Assembly (NCBI RefSeq): GCF_040954835.1
Contig: NC_090703.1
Span: 16,939,444 to 17,003,443, forward strand
DNA length: 64,000 nt
Direction of reading: 5' to 3'
Source of the DNA: Lepisosteus oculatus
Taxonomy: Eukaryota; Chordata; Actinopteri; Semionotiformes; Lepisosteidae
Shown: positions 34,996-47,610 of the stretch, one piece after another
Layout: each line of letters opens with the position of its first letter
Position numbering within the stretch: position 1 is the stretch's first letter
Notes under the pieces: generated by a model
Told to the model about the DNA's origin: nothing
The model's input: only the letters and a program-made list of their open reading frames with translations
Database searches by the model: none
Translations under genes and position numbers: made by a program

Positions 34996-37054
34996 GTGTA
35001 CCATTTGAAATATGCTGTTGATTTTGTGACATGGGTAATTTACTCATTTCAAGTAAGCTCCATCCATGGTGAACCACACCAAAGCTAATGTCATGAAATG
35101 TTTTCATTCCAGTCCATTGATTCGCAGCTCATCTACTCTCTATTTTCTTTATCTGTCAACACACTTGGCAGGCAGATATTCAAACATTTGAGAAACATAT
35201 TTGTTTTTACCACATCTCATTAACACCATCATTAGTGCAAAGCAAAATACCACAAGGCCTTGTGGTTTTTTCCTACAATTTGAAAAATAGGAAAGGTAAA
35301 AGTAGTAAAAAAAGGTTTCTCAAAGAATTTCTAATGCAGAGACAAAGTTACAGTAAAACAGGGTACAGGAATTAGTTTTCTTCATGTGTACTTTATTAAT
35401 TAGAAAGGGATACGAAGGATTATTTTAAAAACCAAACTCCTCCAACATGTGCACACAGTTAACTGCTTTAGGTCATGATAAAATGACTTCTGGGTCACCA
35501 TGTGCTCGGTGGTCACCCGTTCATGACCCCTGTCCTTACTAAATATAAATTCATGTAGAAATAAAAGATCAAAAGTAAATGTGCACTGAAATGAGAAAAA
35601 GTAAAATTAAAACGTAAATTCAACAGAAAACCTTAAAAGACATATTTGTGAAAAAATAAAAATAGAAAAAAGTAAACTGTAAAACCCCTTAAAAAGTTTT
35701 AGTCAAAAAATACCACACGTCACCTTTACACCTACCTTTCAGTTAAAAAAAAATAACACTTTTTCCCAGCATTTCTAAAATTCTTACAATAATTATCATA
35801 CATCTAGATGACATCTAGACATCTAGAGACTTGTGTCTTGCTAAAACTGAGACTTCTTACACTCATAGTAACTCATTTATTTTAGAATTGCGGTTCTTAA
35901 TAAAATATATCAGACATGAATCTTTTTCTTATATTTGGTTTAACACAATAAATCATTTTGAATTGAGCTAAAATCAGTAAAAGCACAGTGCAACTTCCAA
36001 AAAGCACAAACCGTTATCAAACACAATGCAGAATCTTACTGTGTTCACCTTTTTTGAAAATAAGATTTAAATGTAAGATAAGTTCAAGTTGCTTGTATTT
36101 AAGGCTATTTTGTTACTGAGAAATTAATGTGTTTTAGCCATTAAGAATTGAAGCTATCAGACAAGATGCAAAGCAGTCTATATACTGTATGTAGGTCACT
36201 GGCCAGATTTATGATACAGGCGTACAAATAGAACTTAAGCCGTAGTGTATAGTCTTGCGATATACATAAACTTTTAGCAATTCAAAAATGCAAGTCAGTT
36301 TTTTTTTTACATTTTGTTCACATTTTCATCTTTTCTAAATCATTCCTTATAAACATGAAATCAATTACTTTTGGAAGTTCTAGCAACAAAAACATTTTCA
36401 CAAAGGTAAGGAATGTCCAAACAACTCTCTTGTAAAAAATGTGATGATAAAAATAATTAAAGACAAATTGAATATTAATATAATATGTGGGTATATTTGT
36501 TCTTTACTGGAAGAATCATAGAAACCAATTATGAATGAAAAAATCACAGCTGGTACAAGTCTGTCACTAGTAAATGACAATCAGCATTTTAGAATAGAAT
36601 CCTTGTCATGTTCTGTAATAGATTGCTGCAATGCATATAATTGATTTCAATTTTTAATGGGCCCCTGTAATGTACGGTTATAAGAATGTTTTATTTCTTG
36701 ATTAATAAGTATAAACTATGATAATCAAGGTCCTATATGCATTACACATTATTTTTAATGCATATTAATTTTCATTTTGTCAACATTTATGTTTTGCATG
36801 TTATTTTATGATTCAATACCAGAAAACCAATAAAGTCTTCATTGAAAAAATGATGCATTGTCTATTGTTCTTCACTCAGAAAAAAAAACATTCAAAATAA
36901 ATACAGAAATAAATAAACCTGAGGTCTGGGAAGCTTCACGACACAAAAGTAAATCTGAAAAGGTCATTTCTAGTTACAATATAAGAAGATAACAAAAGTC
37001 TGCAACAGAGAGGGGGTCATTCCCTTCTTGCTTATTTGGTAGTTTAATAGCTGA
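34996..37054. other. intergenic, AT-rich; possible poly(A) site at 36829
   Basis: No gene is recognised. AATAAA at 36829-36834 followed by a G/T-poor stretch could end a long cyp1c2 transcript, about 2.7 kb after the stop; this is unproven. Other AATAAA hexamers occur near 35560, 35886 and 35948 in AT-rich context. Confidence 0.4.
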
Positions 37055-37575
37055 GTGAATCTAAAAATTCATCCAGCTGTTTCTGAAATGTGCCCCGAGT
37101 TTGGCCCTCCTGGCCGGAATTTGGCTGGAACGCCTGTTCCAGAAACCCACAGATCTCTGAGCAAAGAAATGTTTCATATTCTCTGTTCTGAATGTATTCC
37201 CCTTAATCTTTCAGTTGTGATCACCATGCTCTTGTTTCAATACTGAGTGTGAAAAAGTCCCCTTAGTTAAACCTAGCTATAACCCTTAACCCTATAATGA
37301 TTTTTATACCTAGATCAAATTTGATCTGTTTTAGATTAAAGAGATTTACTGTAGTTCCCTCAATCTGTCTAAATATATGACACTCCCCTGACACTAGGAT
37401 TAATTTTGTTGTACTTCTTTGCACTCTTTCTAAGGCTATATCTTTTTTGAGGTATAGTGACCAAAACTGAAATGATCTCCAGACTTGTCTTATTAGTGCA
37501 TAACTTCCCAAAGATTTAACTTCCCAGGATTTAAATTCCACACTTTGTGCTCTCCACCTTTCTCTACAATACACT
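37055..37575 (+). repeat. degenerate interspersed repeat, class unknown
   Basis: Wording such as CTGTTCCAGAAACCCACAGA, AGTTCCCTCAATCTGTCTAA, TTGCACTCTTTCTAAGGC, TTTTTTGAGGTATAGTGACC and CAAAACTGAAATGATCTCCAG follows, in order, a repeat common in non-teleost and some teleost fish genomes. I recognise the family but cannot name its class. The copy is old and has gaps. Confidence 0.5.
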
Positions 37576-38280
37576 CCATTTCAAACTTTAATTTTATGCA
37601 CAGCATTTTGGAAGGCAAAATTCTCTTCTTCATGAAAGTTTGTAACCCTCAGAATTGTGGATGTCCTCAAATTCACATAAGCTTCAAAAAGCTACCTGAT
37701 ACTTAAACAGGATAAGTCTTAGCATTGCCAGGTGGTTTTTGAGGCTTCTTTACTTAAAACATCTATTAAATATAATAGTTGTGTTAACCACCCCACAAAC
37801 ATTGCAATCCAGCAGTTACTGTAGATGTACAGTTTAATGCATAAGTGAAACATAAACCTAGGAGAATAAATAAAATCTGCAAAATAGTTGCTTTCACAAG
37901 GTTAACGGCAGAGAAGGCTCAGGCAGTATAACGTTTTCACTGTTCACATTTTGTCTCAACTCTGGCCCTGTGGATTTCTCTCTGACTTGTGGAGGGAGAG
38001 AGGAGTCAGGAGGTGGGCTGGTAGCCACAGTACGTGCCTTCAGTTCAATTGCCAGTGCATACAGCACACCACAGAAACAGAGTAGCTGAAAGGGCTTCTT
38101 TTAGAAGAAAGGTCAGCCATTCCTCTAGGAGGCCTACACCTCCCTGAACATTTAATAGGAAAACAAATCTTGCATGTTCTACTGTATATCTGTACACAGA
38201 CCCCACCATGTGTCCATTTGTAAACTAATGTTGGGACTCTGCAAATTCAGGAGATTTGATACTGTTCACACTTCTTCTAA
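37576..38280. other. intergenic, nothing recognised
   Basis: No gene, RNA or repeat that I can support. Confidence 0.5.
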
Positions 38281-38340
38281 AAAAACATAAGAAACGTATA
38301 AAGTTAGAGCAGACCATTTGGTCCTTCTTGCGGATATGCC
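38281..38340 (+). repeat. short copy of the same interspersed repeat (head)
   Basis: ACATAAGAAACGTATAAAG followed by AGACCATTTGGTCCTTCTTG matches the start of the repeat seen at 37055-37575 (usually CATAAGAAA...GGCCATTCGGCCCATC). It is downstream of that copy in the same orientation, so it is a separate insertion, heavily truncated. Confidence 0.5.
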
Positions 38341-38899
38341 TTGAATTACCAATAGGAAAGAATAGGAAAGCTGAAAAGCAGCTCCATGATGCTTTTCTTC
38401 ACATGACATGAGTTCAAGTTTTGTATCTGTTGTGAAGAAAACTCATTAATATTAACTTGCATCATCGTCATTGAATTAGCAGTGTGTAGAAGTGAATAGT
38501 GTTACTGTAAAATCTTGAATGAAGCACTTTTGCTGTACCCTGAACCAAGGTACTTCCTGCCCTGCTGTATAACTGGGTACTCTACACATTGTCATTTTAA
38601 ATAGTAATTTGCTCTTAACTGACTAACCTGATTTTTAGATAAATGAATATTATTAGGCAGTCCCCATACAATTAAAGGAAGGATGAGGACTAAGCACCCT
38701 TCTCTAGTTTTCTGGTCATTGCTTGTACTACAAGTCCCAAGATGTCCAAAGAAGATTCAGCATCGAGTGGAGAAAGACGGGTAACTACGTTCACAGGCTC
38801 TTTAAAAAAGTTATAGATGTCACAGTTATGCCACAAGCTGTGAATATGACAGTTGATTAAAATACAAGAAAACCCAAGCAGCACTAACCTTACTGTGTG
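38341..38899. other. intergenic, nothing recognised
   Basis: A short imperfect duplication, AATAGGAAAG twice near 38351-38370, is the only pattern seen. Confidence 0.45.
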
Positions 38900-39075
38900 C
38901 CAACACCTGGAGGAGTAGCACTCAGAATTAAGCTCATAATATAGCCCAGACTTGAACTGGACACATCTGGACTAAAGGGTACAACCTGCAATCCAAATGA
39001 CCATTTACGGATTGAGTCACTCCAAGGCCCTGAACTCTGCTTCTCACAGCAATGAGCATAACACTTTAACCTGAG
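38900..39075 (-). repeat. probable tRNA-derived SINE
   Basis: Read on the minus strand there is a box-A-like TGACTCAATCCGTAAATGG (near 39003-39021) and, some 50 bases later, a good box B inside GTCCAGTTCAAGTCTGGGC (near 38944-38962). The text resembles a fish SINE reading GTGTCCAGTTCRAGTCTGGG. The borders are not clear. Confidence 0.45.
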
Positions 39076-42000
39076 CTAGCATCTGGGCGGCCAAGGGGTG
39101 TTTCTTTATTGTTTGTTACTTAAAGCGTAGATTTGTTTAGCAACACAAGTGAAAATTAGCAACAGAAGTTAAAAATAAGGCAGGGTTTTTGCCATGGAAG
39201 TCGACTCCTTCAGTTTCCCATGGTCTTTCATTCACTTCAAATGCAACTGTGAAAAGGTCAGCAAGTCTGGAAACACAAACCACGCTCAGACCCAGTCTGT
39301 CACCCCAGAGCTACTTCTTTCTCACCACTAGCAGGAAATCAAACGAGAGAGAGGCAGGAATGCTTGTAAAGGATTATCCACTTTATTAACTACATGATTT
39401 TTATTTTCCATCACAACCACATATTAAACACAGCGTACACCACAGCTGTTCCAAATTACACTTCACATAAGAGCAGGGAATATATGAACTTATTAAGATA
39501 CAATAGGTGGAATTAACAAATCAAGCCAATAAAACTAAAGTTTGAATGAAGGCAATTCAATAAGGCAGACTTTAAAACTCAGGTTTGTATTTCTAAAGAC
39601 AGTGAAGGAGACTAGTGGGGTTTTGAAAGATAGCAGTCTTTAATGTAGATCCATATCTATTTAAAAGTTAATGACATTTGTAGTACAGTACTTGAAACCT
39701 TTTCTTCTATTCCCCAAATTCCTATAAGTGGTTTAATAAGCATTCCTAATATCTATACCAATAAGCAGTTTCACAGCTTACAATTTTGAGAAAAATACAT
39801 GTGTTTTACAGGTCAGACATATTAAATTCTGTTTCCAGTCTACTTTAATTAGTTATTTTTTTATGTAGAAGCAACAGAATTTCATAGACATCAGACAGAA
39901 GAGATTTCTGGGTAAAGCATTTATAAACATAAAATAAAATGGCAATTTGACAGAAAAAAACACTAAAATGTAGCAAAAGACTAGTCATTTTTGTCAGTGC
40001 ACTTCTTTTAAAATCCCAACAACACATTTTAAAGTTAGACATGGCTTATTTGTCTATATGATTAAGCCTATATGGCTTAATTGTAAACACTATTATATTT
40101 ATTATTATATTAACAAGGCAAAAACAAGTTAATAGTTTATACTACTATTGCATATGTTATTTATATTAAAATCTGTTTAGATTCAATGACTTAAATTTTA
40201 AACTCTGAAAACAACCTTATTCTGCAAATATTCTCTGTTTATCTTTTTTACAAACTGCAGTGTCTTGAAACGGTCAGACAATAGGGAGTCCAGGATTTGA
40301 TTTAGGCAAGTTGCAGCTACATTCAGTGCAAGTACCCTTTCTCATTATCCAAAAGTACTGTGATTTTAACTTAAACGACTTCTACTTTATTATGAGATTG
40401 GTAGCGTAGTACATTGTATACTGTATTTGTATATTTGTATATTTTTAAACACTTTTCTAGTGTTAACATTTTTTTTAAAGAAAAATGTACCGGGTTGATC
40501 TCAGCTTCTAGTACTATATACCAAATAGTAAAATTTAATATTTTAATCTGAAAGGAACCAAAATGGCAAAAATGTCATCAAAGCAGTTTAGTTATTGCCC
40601 TCTTGTCACTGTGTCTGAGAGCCTAGTGAGATCATGGACTAAAAAAAGCTCTGTAACTGCTCCATCCAGTGTGACTCTCACTGTTATTTCTGTTTCCAGA
40701 TCCACAGTCCCATCTCCTACCCATTGCAAACTGGTTTACTGGACTTTTGGATGTGTTTAACTGGAAACAGATAAAAGAGGTAAGAGATTCTAATCTGTTC
40801 AACCACTGAGAAATGCGGTTTCTGTATAACATTCATAAAACAAGTCAAAGTCAAAGGTCTCTTTGAAATGATCCTATTCTTTTCCCCACTTCTTTTTACA
40901 ACTTGGTCTCATGCTCTTCTGAGACTCATTATCATCTTGTGCTTCCCAGAGGAGGCACCTCATGATTGATTACTGTTGTCCTTCTTATTTAGAAAAAAAA
41001 GAGTAAACTTTCTTAACAAGAAAAATGAACCTCAACCTCAACAAAACACAAGATCAGATGTGGTTGCTTAACGATCTAATTTGCCTTTTAAACATCCCAG
41101 TATTCCTCGGCCGCTACCATAGAAACCAGACTGTAGCACCTTTCACAGATCTTGAACAACCGGATTGATTTTTATGTCACTTGTTTTCCTCTTCAAAGAC
41201 AACATTTTCCTCCTATAGCCACATCATAGAAAACCCCAAAGAAACCACAGCCACTTCAAATCATCTACAAAAAGTCTGTGCGTCAACAGTTCTAAAAACT
41301 AAAAAAAAGGAATACAAAGAACAATAAATTGTTTCATTATGAAAATAAAAAAACAAGTTAAGTGATGCCTGGATTCCTCGTATCACCGTTTATGCTATCA
41401 TCTGTTTCTGCCTAATTGACCAGAATGCAGGTCATTCTCAACATGTGCAGTTCACAGTTCTGTGCTTCACATCTGGGCAAGGGAACGCCTGCTGTGTGTA
41501 TTAAAATTCCTAATAGGATAACATGTCAAGAGCTGTGTAGCCCTTCGTTACACAACCCACGGATTACTGACATCTTAAGAAAATAGATGGCTGTATCACA
41601 TTCTCCCTGCCACCCAGTTCCGAAAGCTGTTTCTGTATAATTGATTTTATTAATATTAGGAATAGTCCAATTCAGCATTGTTTACAAACTACACTGGAAC
41701 ACCTGGTGTCTCTCTCTGGCTCCAACATTCTTTTGTTTCAGTTAAATTATTTGGACCTATGCCAGGATGGATTAGTTCCATCGCAGTCAACAGTGTTCCC
41801 TGGTACAGACTCCCAGCCCACAACAGTCCTAAACCTCAGAGCTTATGTGCGAGAAACACTTCTTCAGAAGACAGTTGATAGGACATAGGAGAGAGATGGA
41901 CAAGGCAGCAAGAAGTAGGGTGTCTAGGTACTGTATGAGTTACTTTTTGTTTTAAGAGAATGAGAGGTTTTATCTGAAACATTCAGGAGCTCCATTTTGA

Positions 42001-43454
42001 TTTTGATTTAAAAGTGCTTGAAATTTATAGAGACTGTACAAAATGCTAAATATGCTATTTAGCTTTAATATGATGAGTTTTTAAAAGAGGGAGTTTGTTT
42101 AATTCAGTATTACAGTTTTTCTTTTTTATCTCTTCCTTTAATAAACAGATAATTAAAAGCTGAACAAGCTATGTCTGCCTCCCTTTTCAAGTCTGAAAAT
42201 TATATTTGTCAGGGATAAAATATTTTACTGTTTGTACATTTGTAACTGCCAGGCTTTAGAATAAAAGATGTTCTCATTAAAATGAGAAGTACAGTATTCT
42301 GACAATTCTACTTGTTAAAACAATCATCTGTAGAAGTATTTTAGCGGAGTTCAAAATTAGTTTATTTAACTTGTCAAATCTATATTGTAACATATGAGTT
42401 TGAATTCCTTTACTATTGCAGAAGAGCACAGACATCACAGAAGTCAGCATTTCTAAGCATTATTCAAAAGCATAGTAAAGTTCCTAAAGGTAGTATTGCT
42501 ACACCTGTTCTAACACACTTAGTTATTCTGGATTTTCAAACACAATTTGTTTCTAGAATTTCATGATGTACTATGTGTATTGACAAAATGGTAAAATAAT
42601 GTTCAACTAGGTACGTTTTCATCAAATCATTCTGAGGGTCTACAGAGCAATATTGAATGTAAAGTAAAACAGCATGTCACTTTCCTCTGTGGTATGCACT
42701 GTATGCATCTTTATGTAATGCAGATATATATGTTGTTTACAGCATTGTATGATATACACTCAGGTATCTCTAACGTAGCAGTAATTTCAACAAAACTCTA
42801 AGTCTAAGTAACGGCAACAGAAACTTACAACCCCTCCTGCCAACCCTAAACATTTGCCTGACCACTAAATGATAAGCAGGTTGAGCACCACTTGCCAAAC
42901 ATAATACAAATATTTTACAAGTATCTTGTAATGTATTAAACTCATTGGATGTAGAATAAAAGACCATTGTATTGTCTTTGTGTTTTTCCCTAATGTAGCA
43001 TGACACTTCATTTCAATTTTTAGCTAGTATTTTAAAAACAATGCAACACCCTCACAAAACATCCCCACACTTCAGTGTAATGCAAAACATCTACCAATAT
43101 ACAAATCATTCTGTCACGTACCGGAATAAAGTACAGATAATGTCCAAAGAGCATCAGTGCACGCATCAAGTATAAATATGAAATATCTTTAGCAAAAATA
43201 AGTAAGAATATTCCACAGTCAGTACATACAGAATATTTAACACAAAATGTAAAACAAAACATTGGTTATGAAACTAGGCAGAAGGAATAAACTCTTCATT
43301 CAAAAGCTTAAAAAAAACAAAAGCTTAAAAAAAAGAATGTTAGCTGTTTTGTTATACTTAGTTGATTGTTTATCTTGAAGGACTGACTATATTAAAAGCT
43401 AAATAGTCTTAATTAATAATATCTTTATCAACAGATCATAATTCTTTAGACATT
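39076..43454. other. intergenic spacer between cyp1c2 and rmdn2
   Basis: Mostly AT-rich. Plus-strand frames at 40563-40760 and 41706-41888 have no recognisable domain. No exon, RNA gene or transposon that I can support. Confidence 0.45.
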
Positions 43455-43603
43455 TAACAATATCCATATTGGTGAGAATTTAATTCATATCTACATATTG
43501 CATAATATCACAATTAATGGGACCATATTGGATATAACAATATCCATATTGGTTAGAATTTTATTTATATCTACATATTGCATAATATCACAATTAATGG
43601 GAC
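43455..43603. repeat. 80-bp period tandem duplication
   Basis: The 69 bases at 43455-43523 recur at 43535-43603 with only a few changes (for example GGTGAGAATTTAATTCAT against GGTTAGAATTTTATTTAT), separated by an 11-base non-repeated link. It lies about 330-480 bases past the rmdn2 stop, so it may be in that gene's 3' UTR. Confidence 0.9.
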
Positions 43604-43929
43604 AAAATAAAATCTTTCCTTCAGGTGTTCACTCAATAGCCTGTAGTAATTAATCTTCATTTCAATGTAAATGTATGGGTTAGGAATGGATTAGGCTGTT
43701 ACAGTATATTCAAATCCTTGTATCAAAACACACCTGCATCTGCAAAGAAGTTCGTTTTTCTTTGAATGGATTCAGATATACTTTTTGGAAAATGTTTTCA
43801 AATCCAAAAAAAATAAAGTGACGAGACAGAGCAAACAATGGCCAATGTTTAGACTTATAAGGGTTTTCTTCATTTTCTTCCAAAATTTGTTACCGTTGGC
43901 CAATACTTGCAAGTGAATCAAAATGTTGG

Positions 43930-43986
43930 TCACTGTTCTATCAAGCTCTGCAATCTTTTTTCAGAACCAAAATGTTCTGGATCTCT
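43930..43986 (-). CDS. rmdn2: rmdn2 last coding exon
   Basis: Acceptor TTTTTCCTTTAG ends at 43987; the exon continues in phase 0 for 18 codons to TGA (43930-43932). The encoded end is charged and helical in look ([11 protein letters not shown]), as expected for the end of RMDN proteins, but the similarity is weak. The call rests on phase, splice site and position. Confidence 0.6.
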   Translation of the reverse strand, partial: RDPEHFGSEKRLQSLIEQ

Positions 43987-46900
43987 CTAAAGGAAAAAGA
44001 AGAGGAGAAAGGTACAGTAGATGCTGTTTGATACCAAGGACTTGATTGATCACTTGGTCAGCCAATAGCATGCTTTTGAATGCATAGTGGAAGCAAAATC
44101 CTTGTGTTAATGTTGTGTGCATCAGTTTTATGAAAGACAAAGTGTGTCATCTCTTCTGGTTTCCTACTGAACCTTGTTAATTTGCTTCTTAAAGACCTTA
44201 AATCAAACTGATCTGTACGTTTACAATCCCTCCAGTTCTTAATTAATAAAACAAGGTTAGAAATGAGCATGAAACATGTCATAAATGCCAGGTTTCAGCT
44301 CTGCTCTTCCTTATGTTTATTCTTTCAAGACATCATTGAATTTTAGGTCCATACTGCACTAAGAAAACATGGCTGTATTTGACAGTGTCAGTCCCACCTG
44401 GATTTGCACATCATTAAAAAAACTCTTATAGCTTGTCAGTACGAAAGCTGTAAGAAAGCATCCAAGATTTAATAAATTTCAGTTCAATATATTACTTGGA
44501 AGTCATACAAGTAAAGGAAATTATCTGGGAGAAAAAATCCTGAGTGCAGAGAATGGTTAAAAATCAATCCACTGCGTAATTTCCAGATTAAATCAATTTA
44601 ACTAATTAGGAGCTCAACTGGAATGAAAACCAGAAAGAACTTTTTAGGACCAAGACTGGGAAACACTGCTGTCAGAGTACAAAATAACAATTTTCAGTAT
44701 TTTCCAAAGATGATGGAATGAAATTAAAAAATCACATTAGTTACAAACAAAACTCTTAAATTAAAAATTATCTTCAATAAAAAAACAATATTTAAATAAA
44801 AAAAAATAAGACAAACATACTTCCATAATACCAGATATTAAACCACAATCATAAATAAAAACTATGTTTGAAAACACTTCAAAAGGACCTACTGAGAATG
44901 TGCCTGGTTTGTACTGTACTGGCAGTAGTCTTTGGAATGATGATGAAAGCTGTTAGCTCCTCACTGTCAGTTTGATGAATATACTCCTTTTTCATACATC
45001 CTTCACTACACAGAGAACGTACTTATTTCCATGCTTTAGTCACAGAAATAAGCAATCCAATGCTTTGAGAGACCCAAATGGAAAGTGTACTAAATTATAT
45101 TTTAATATTTATGTCCCTCTGGCTATTGTGGTTTGCCCTGACGAAACCTTTTCCACTGGAGTCTTAAGCCCACTTTGAATGATGATATACAGATATCATT
45201 TATGCCAGAATTACACCATTGCTTCAGTTGAGTACAACATAAATCTTACTTATTTATTTATTTTTGGGATGGGAATGAGTAAATTAACCAAGAAAATGCG
45301 GACTTCAAAATTAATGTGAATTATGTTCTTACCACACTAAGTCCAAAAAGAGAGGTTTTGGTAACACGGAGTTCTCAAAATAAATTTTATCAGTAGAAGT
45401 GACACAATACTTACTATGTGCAAATTGTAATAATTGTAAATACAACAGTTTATACAAGGCATGTTTTAATCAATAATCTGCAATTATCTGCACTTAGAAT
45501 TATGTTTTCTTTTTTATCCCTGCTCATGTGGTTTGGAGTTTTTGTAACTATGAGAACAATGTATTTGTTGGGAAGAGCATTACTTTTTTATGAATTAATG
45601 AAATGCAGCTATGTTCAGAAATAGTCATAAACTTCTCACTTATTATATTTGCATTCTAGATTTTCACGGTTAAAGAATGACAATTACACTGTTCAATGCA
45701 CCGTAGAGCATATATCTTAGTCGTTACCTATGTAATGTTCAAACATAATAAAAATAAACAATAATTTGTTTCATATTAAGACATATACAGCATAAACTTC
45801 TTTTACATTTGGTATATGTAGGATTTCGGAGTTGCCGTTAGTTCCAGACCAGAGTGGGTGAGTACAGCGAGAGAGCACCAACACACGCAGACACTGTGAC
45901 TCCCTGCTTGACGAAGGATGGAAGTGTGATTTAAACACCCACAGAGACCTTCCAGACATTCTGACTCCCAGTGCCCCACCTGTGTGTCCTAGTTGTTTTC
46001 CATCTCACATGCAGTACAAGGTTTACATGGAATTCTCCCTCAGCGCCTCTAGTGTTTCTTCTAGGCTTGTGCTGTTAATGACCTGATGGGACAACGGGAC
46101 AGTGTCGAAGTTATTTCTGGATTTATAATGTTACACCTCATACTTTTGTGTTTTTTTTCTAACTACCATGCATTGGAGAGCCCAATGGTATGGCACTATG
46201 TATTTGTACAAGAAGAAACCTCCCCACATTAGTTGCATGTCCCCGCATGTACGTACCTCGTATGACATGTTGGGCATTTCAGATGCCAATTCTACCCACT
46301 TCTTGACTTCTGTGCTGTTGCCCAGATCCCTGTAGCACTATGAACAAAAATATATTAATAGTTTAAATCATACTTCAGCTTTTGGCATACCTGTACATGT
46401 TTGTGATGAGTAACTGTTATTTTCTTTCCTAAAAAGGAATACAGTATGTACAAAAAAGCGGTTGAAGTATCATATTTAGAGATATTAATGTGTAGGGGGA
46501 CAAGGAAGCAAAACCTGGAGCCTTATAAACACTGAATTAATGTGGGGAATCTTTGCTTCCCCATATGCTTAAAACCAAGGTCAATAGGAAAATGGAAACC
46601 ATCGCATATCTTCTTTAAATTTAAGAGTGCTCCATTAACCTTTGTCCTTGTCAAAGAGAATTATGTTTCCCAATGACCACTTTTCAGTTTGTTCCAAAGT
46701 AGTCTCCATTACTGCTTCGAGCAGTCAACAAAACAGCCTGCAAAGACGACTTTCGGAGTCCTTAGAAGTGAAGCAGCTGAAATCAGTGCTTCAAGACTCA
46801 CTGAACCAGCACGGAGACAGTAGGCCTTTCACTACTGGAACACTAGTATCCATTAGGGAGGAAATGTGTTTGTGTTGACTGTCTTCCCAGACCAATGTTT

Positions 46901-47565
46901 CTGTGGTTAGCCTTAACTCCTGAAAAACACGGCTACAGACAACATAGCTGTGCTGTGTAGGAAAAGCTAAAAAACAGAACAACACTCAGTAAACTGGGTT
47001 AAGGGTTACCTATAAACGCACATCAAACCTTTAGGTTTCCGAAATGTATTTTCAAATGTCTTTTTTACCTTTACAGTAAGCTTTTCTAAATCAAATCACA
47101 TGATCTGATTGAGATTTCAATGGCTGCATAAATAATGCAGCGTTACACTCATACCCCAGTATAAGAATGTTCAGTATTTGAATTTTCGCTAATCCAAACA
47201 TGAAGAATTTGTACCTTGTAATGCGTTATAAGAACGAAATTTCGCAAATCTGAAATTTGAAGTTCGAAAGTGACTGACTTTGGCCAAGAACCTTCTGTGA
47301 ACAGCTGTTCGCGGGTGCAAGGCATTATGAGTAAGGACGCCATGAGGCAGCATCGCTTGTTTACGATCACAGCGAAAGCTTGTGCTTTCTTAAAGTGTTT
47401 TTCTGTGTTTGTTTGATAGTTGCTATTCATTATGGCTCTAAGGAAGAGTTTGCTTGTTTCACATATTTTATTTAATTCTGACTAGGTTTTTTCATTTTTC
47501 TTGTCAATTACTTTAGTGTAATAGTTGACAATAGTATATCCAATTGGGGTGCTGCACATTGGTGA

Positions 47566-47610
<45 letters not shown>

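Noticed and set aside
47567-47610. Repetitive array considered as CRISPR-like
   Set aside because: A simple ATT microsatellite without spacers, in a vertebrate genome.
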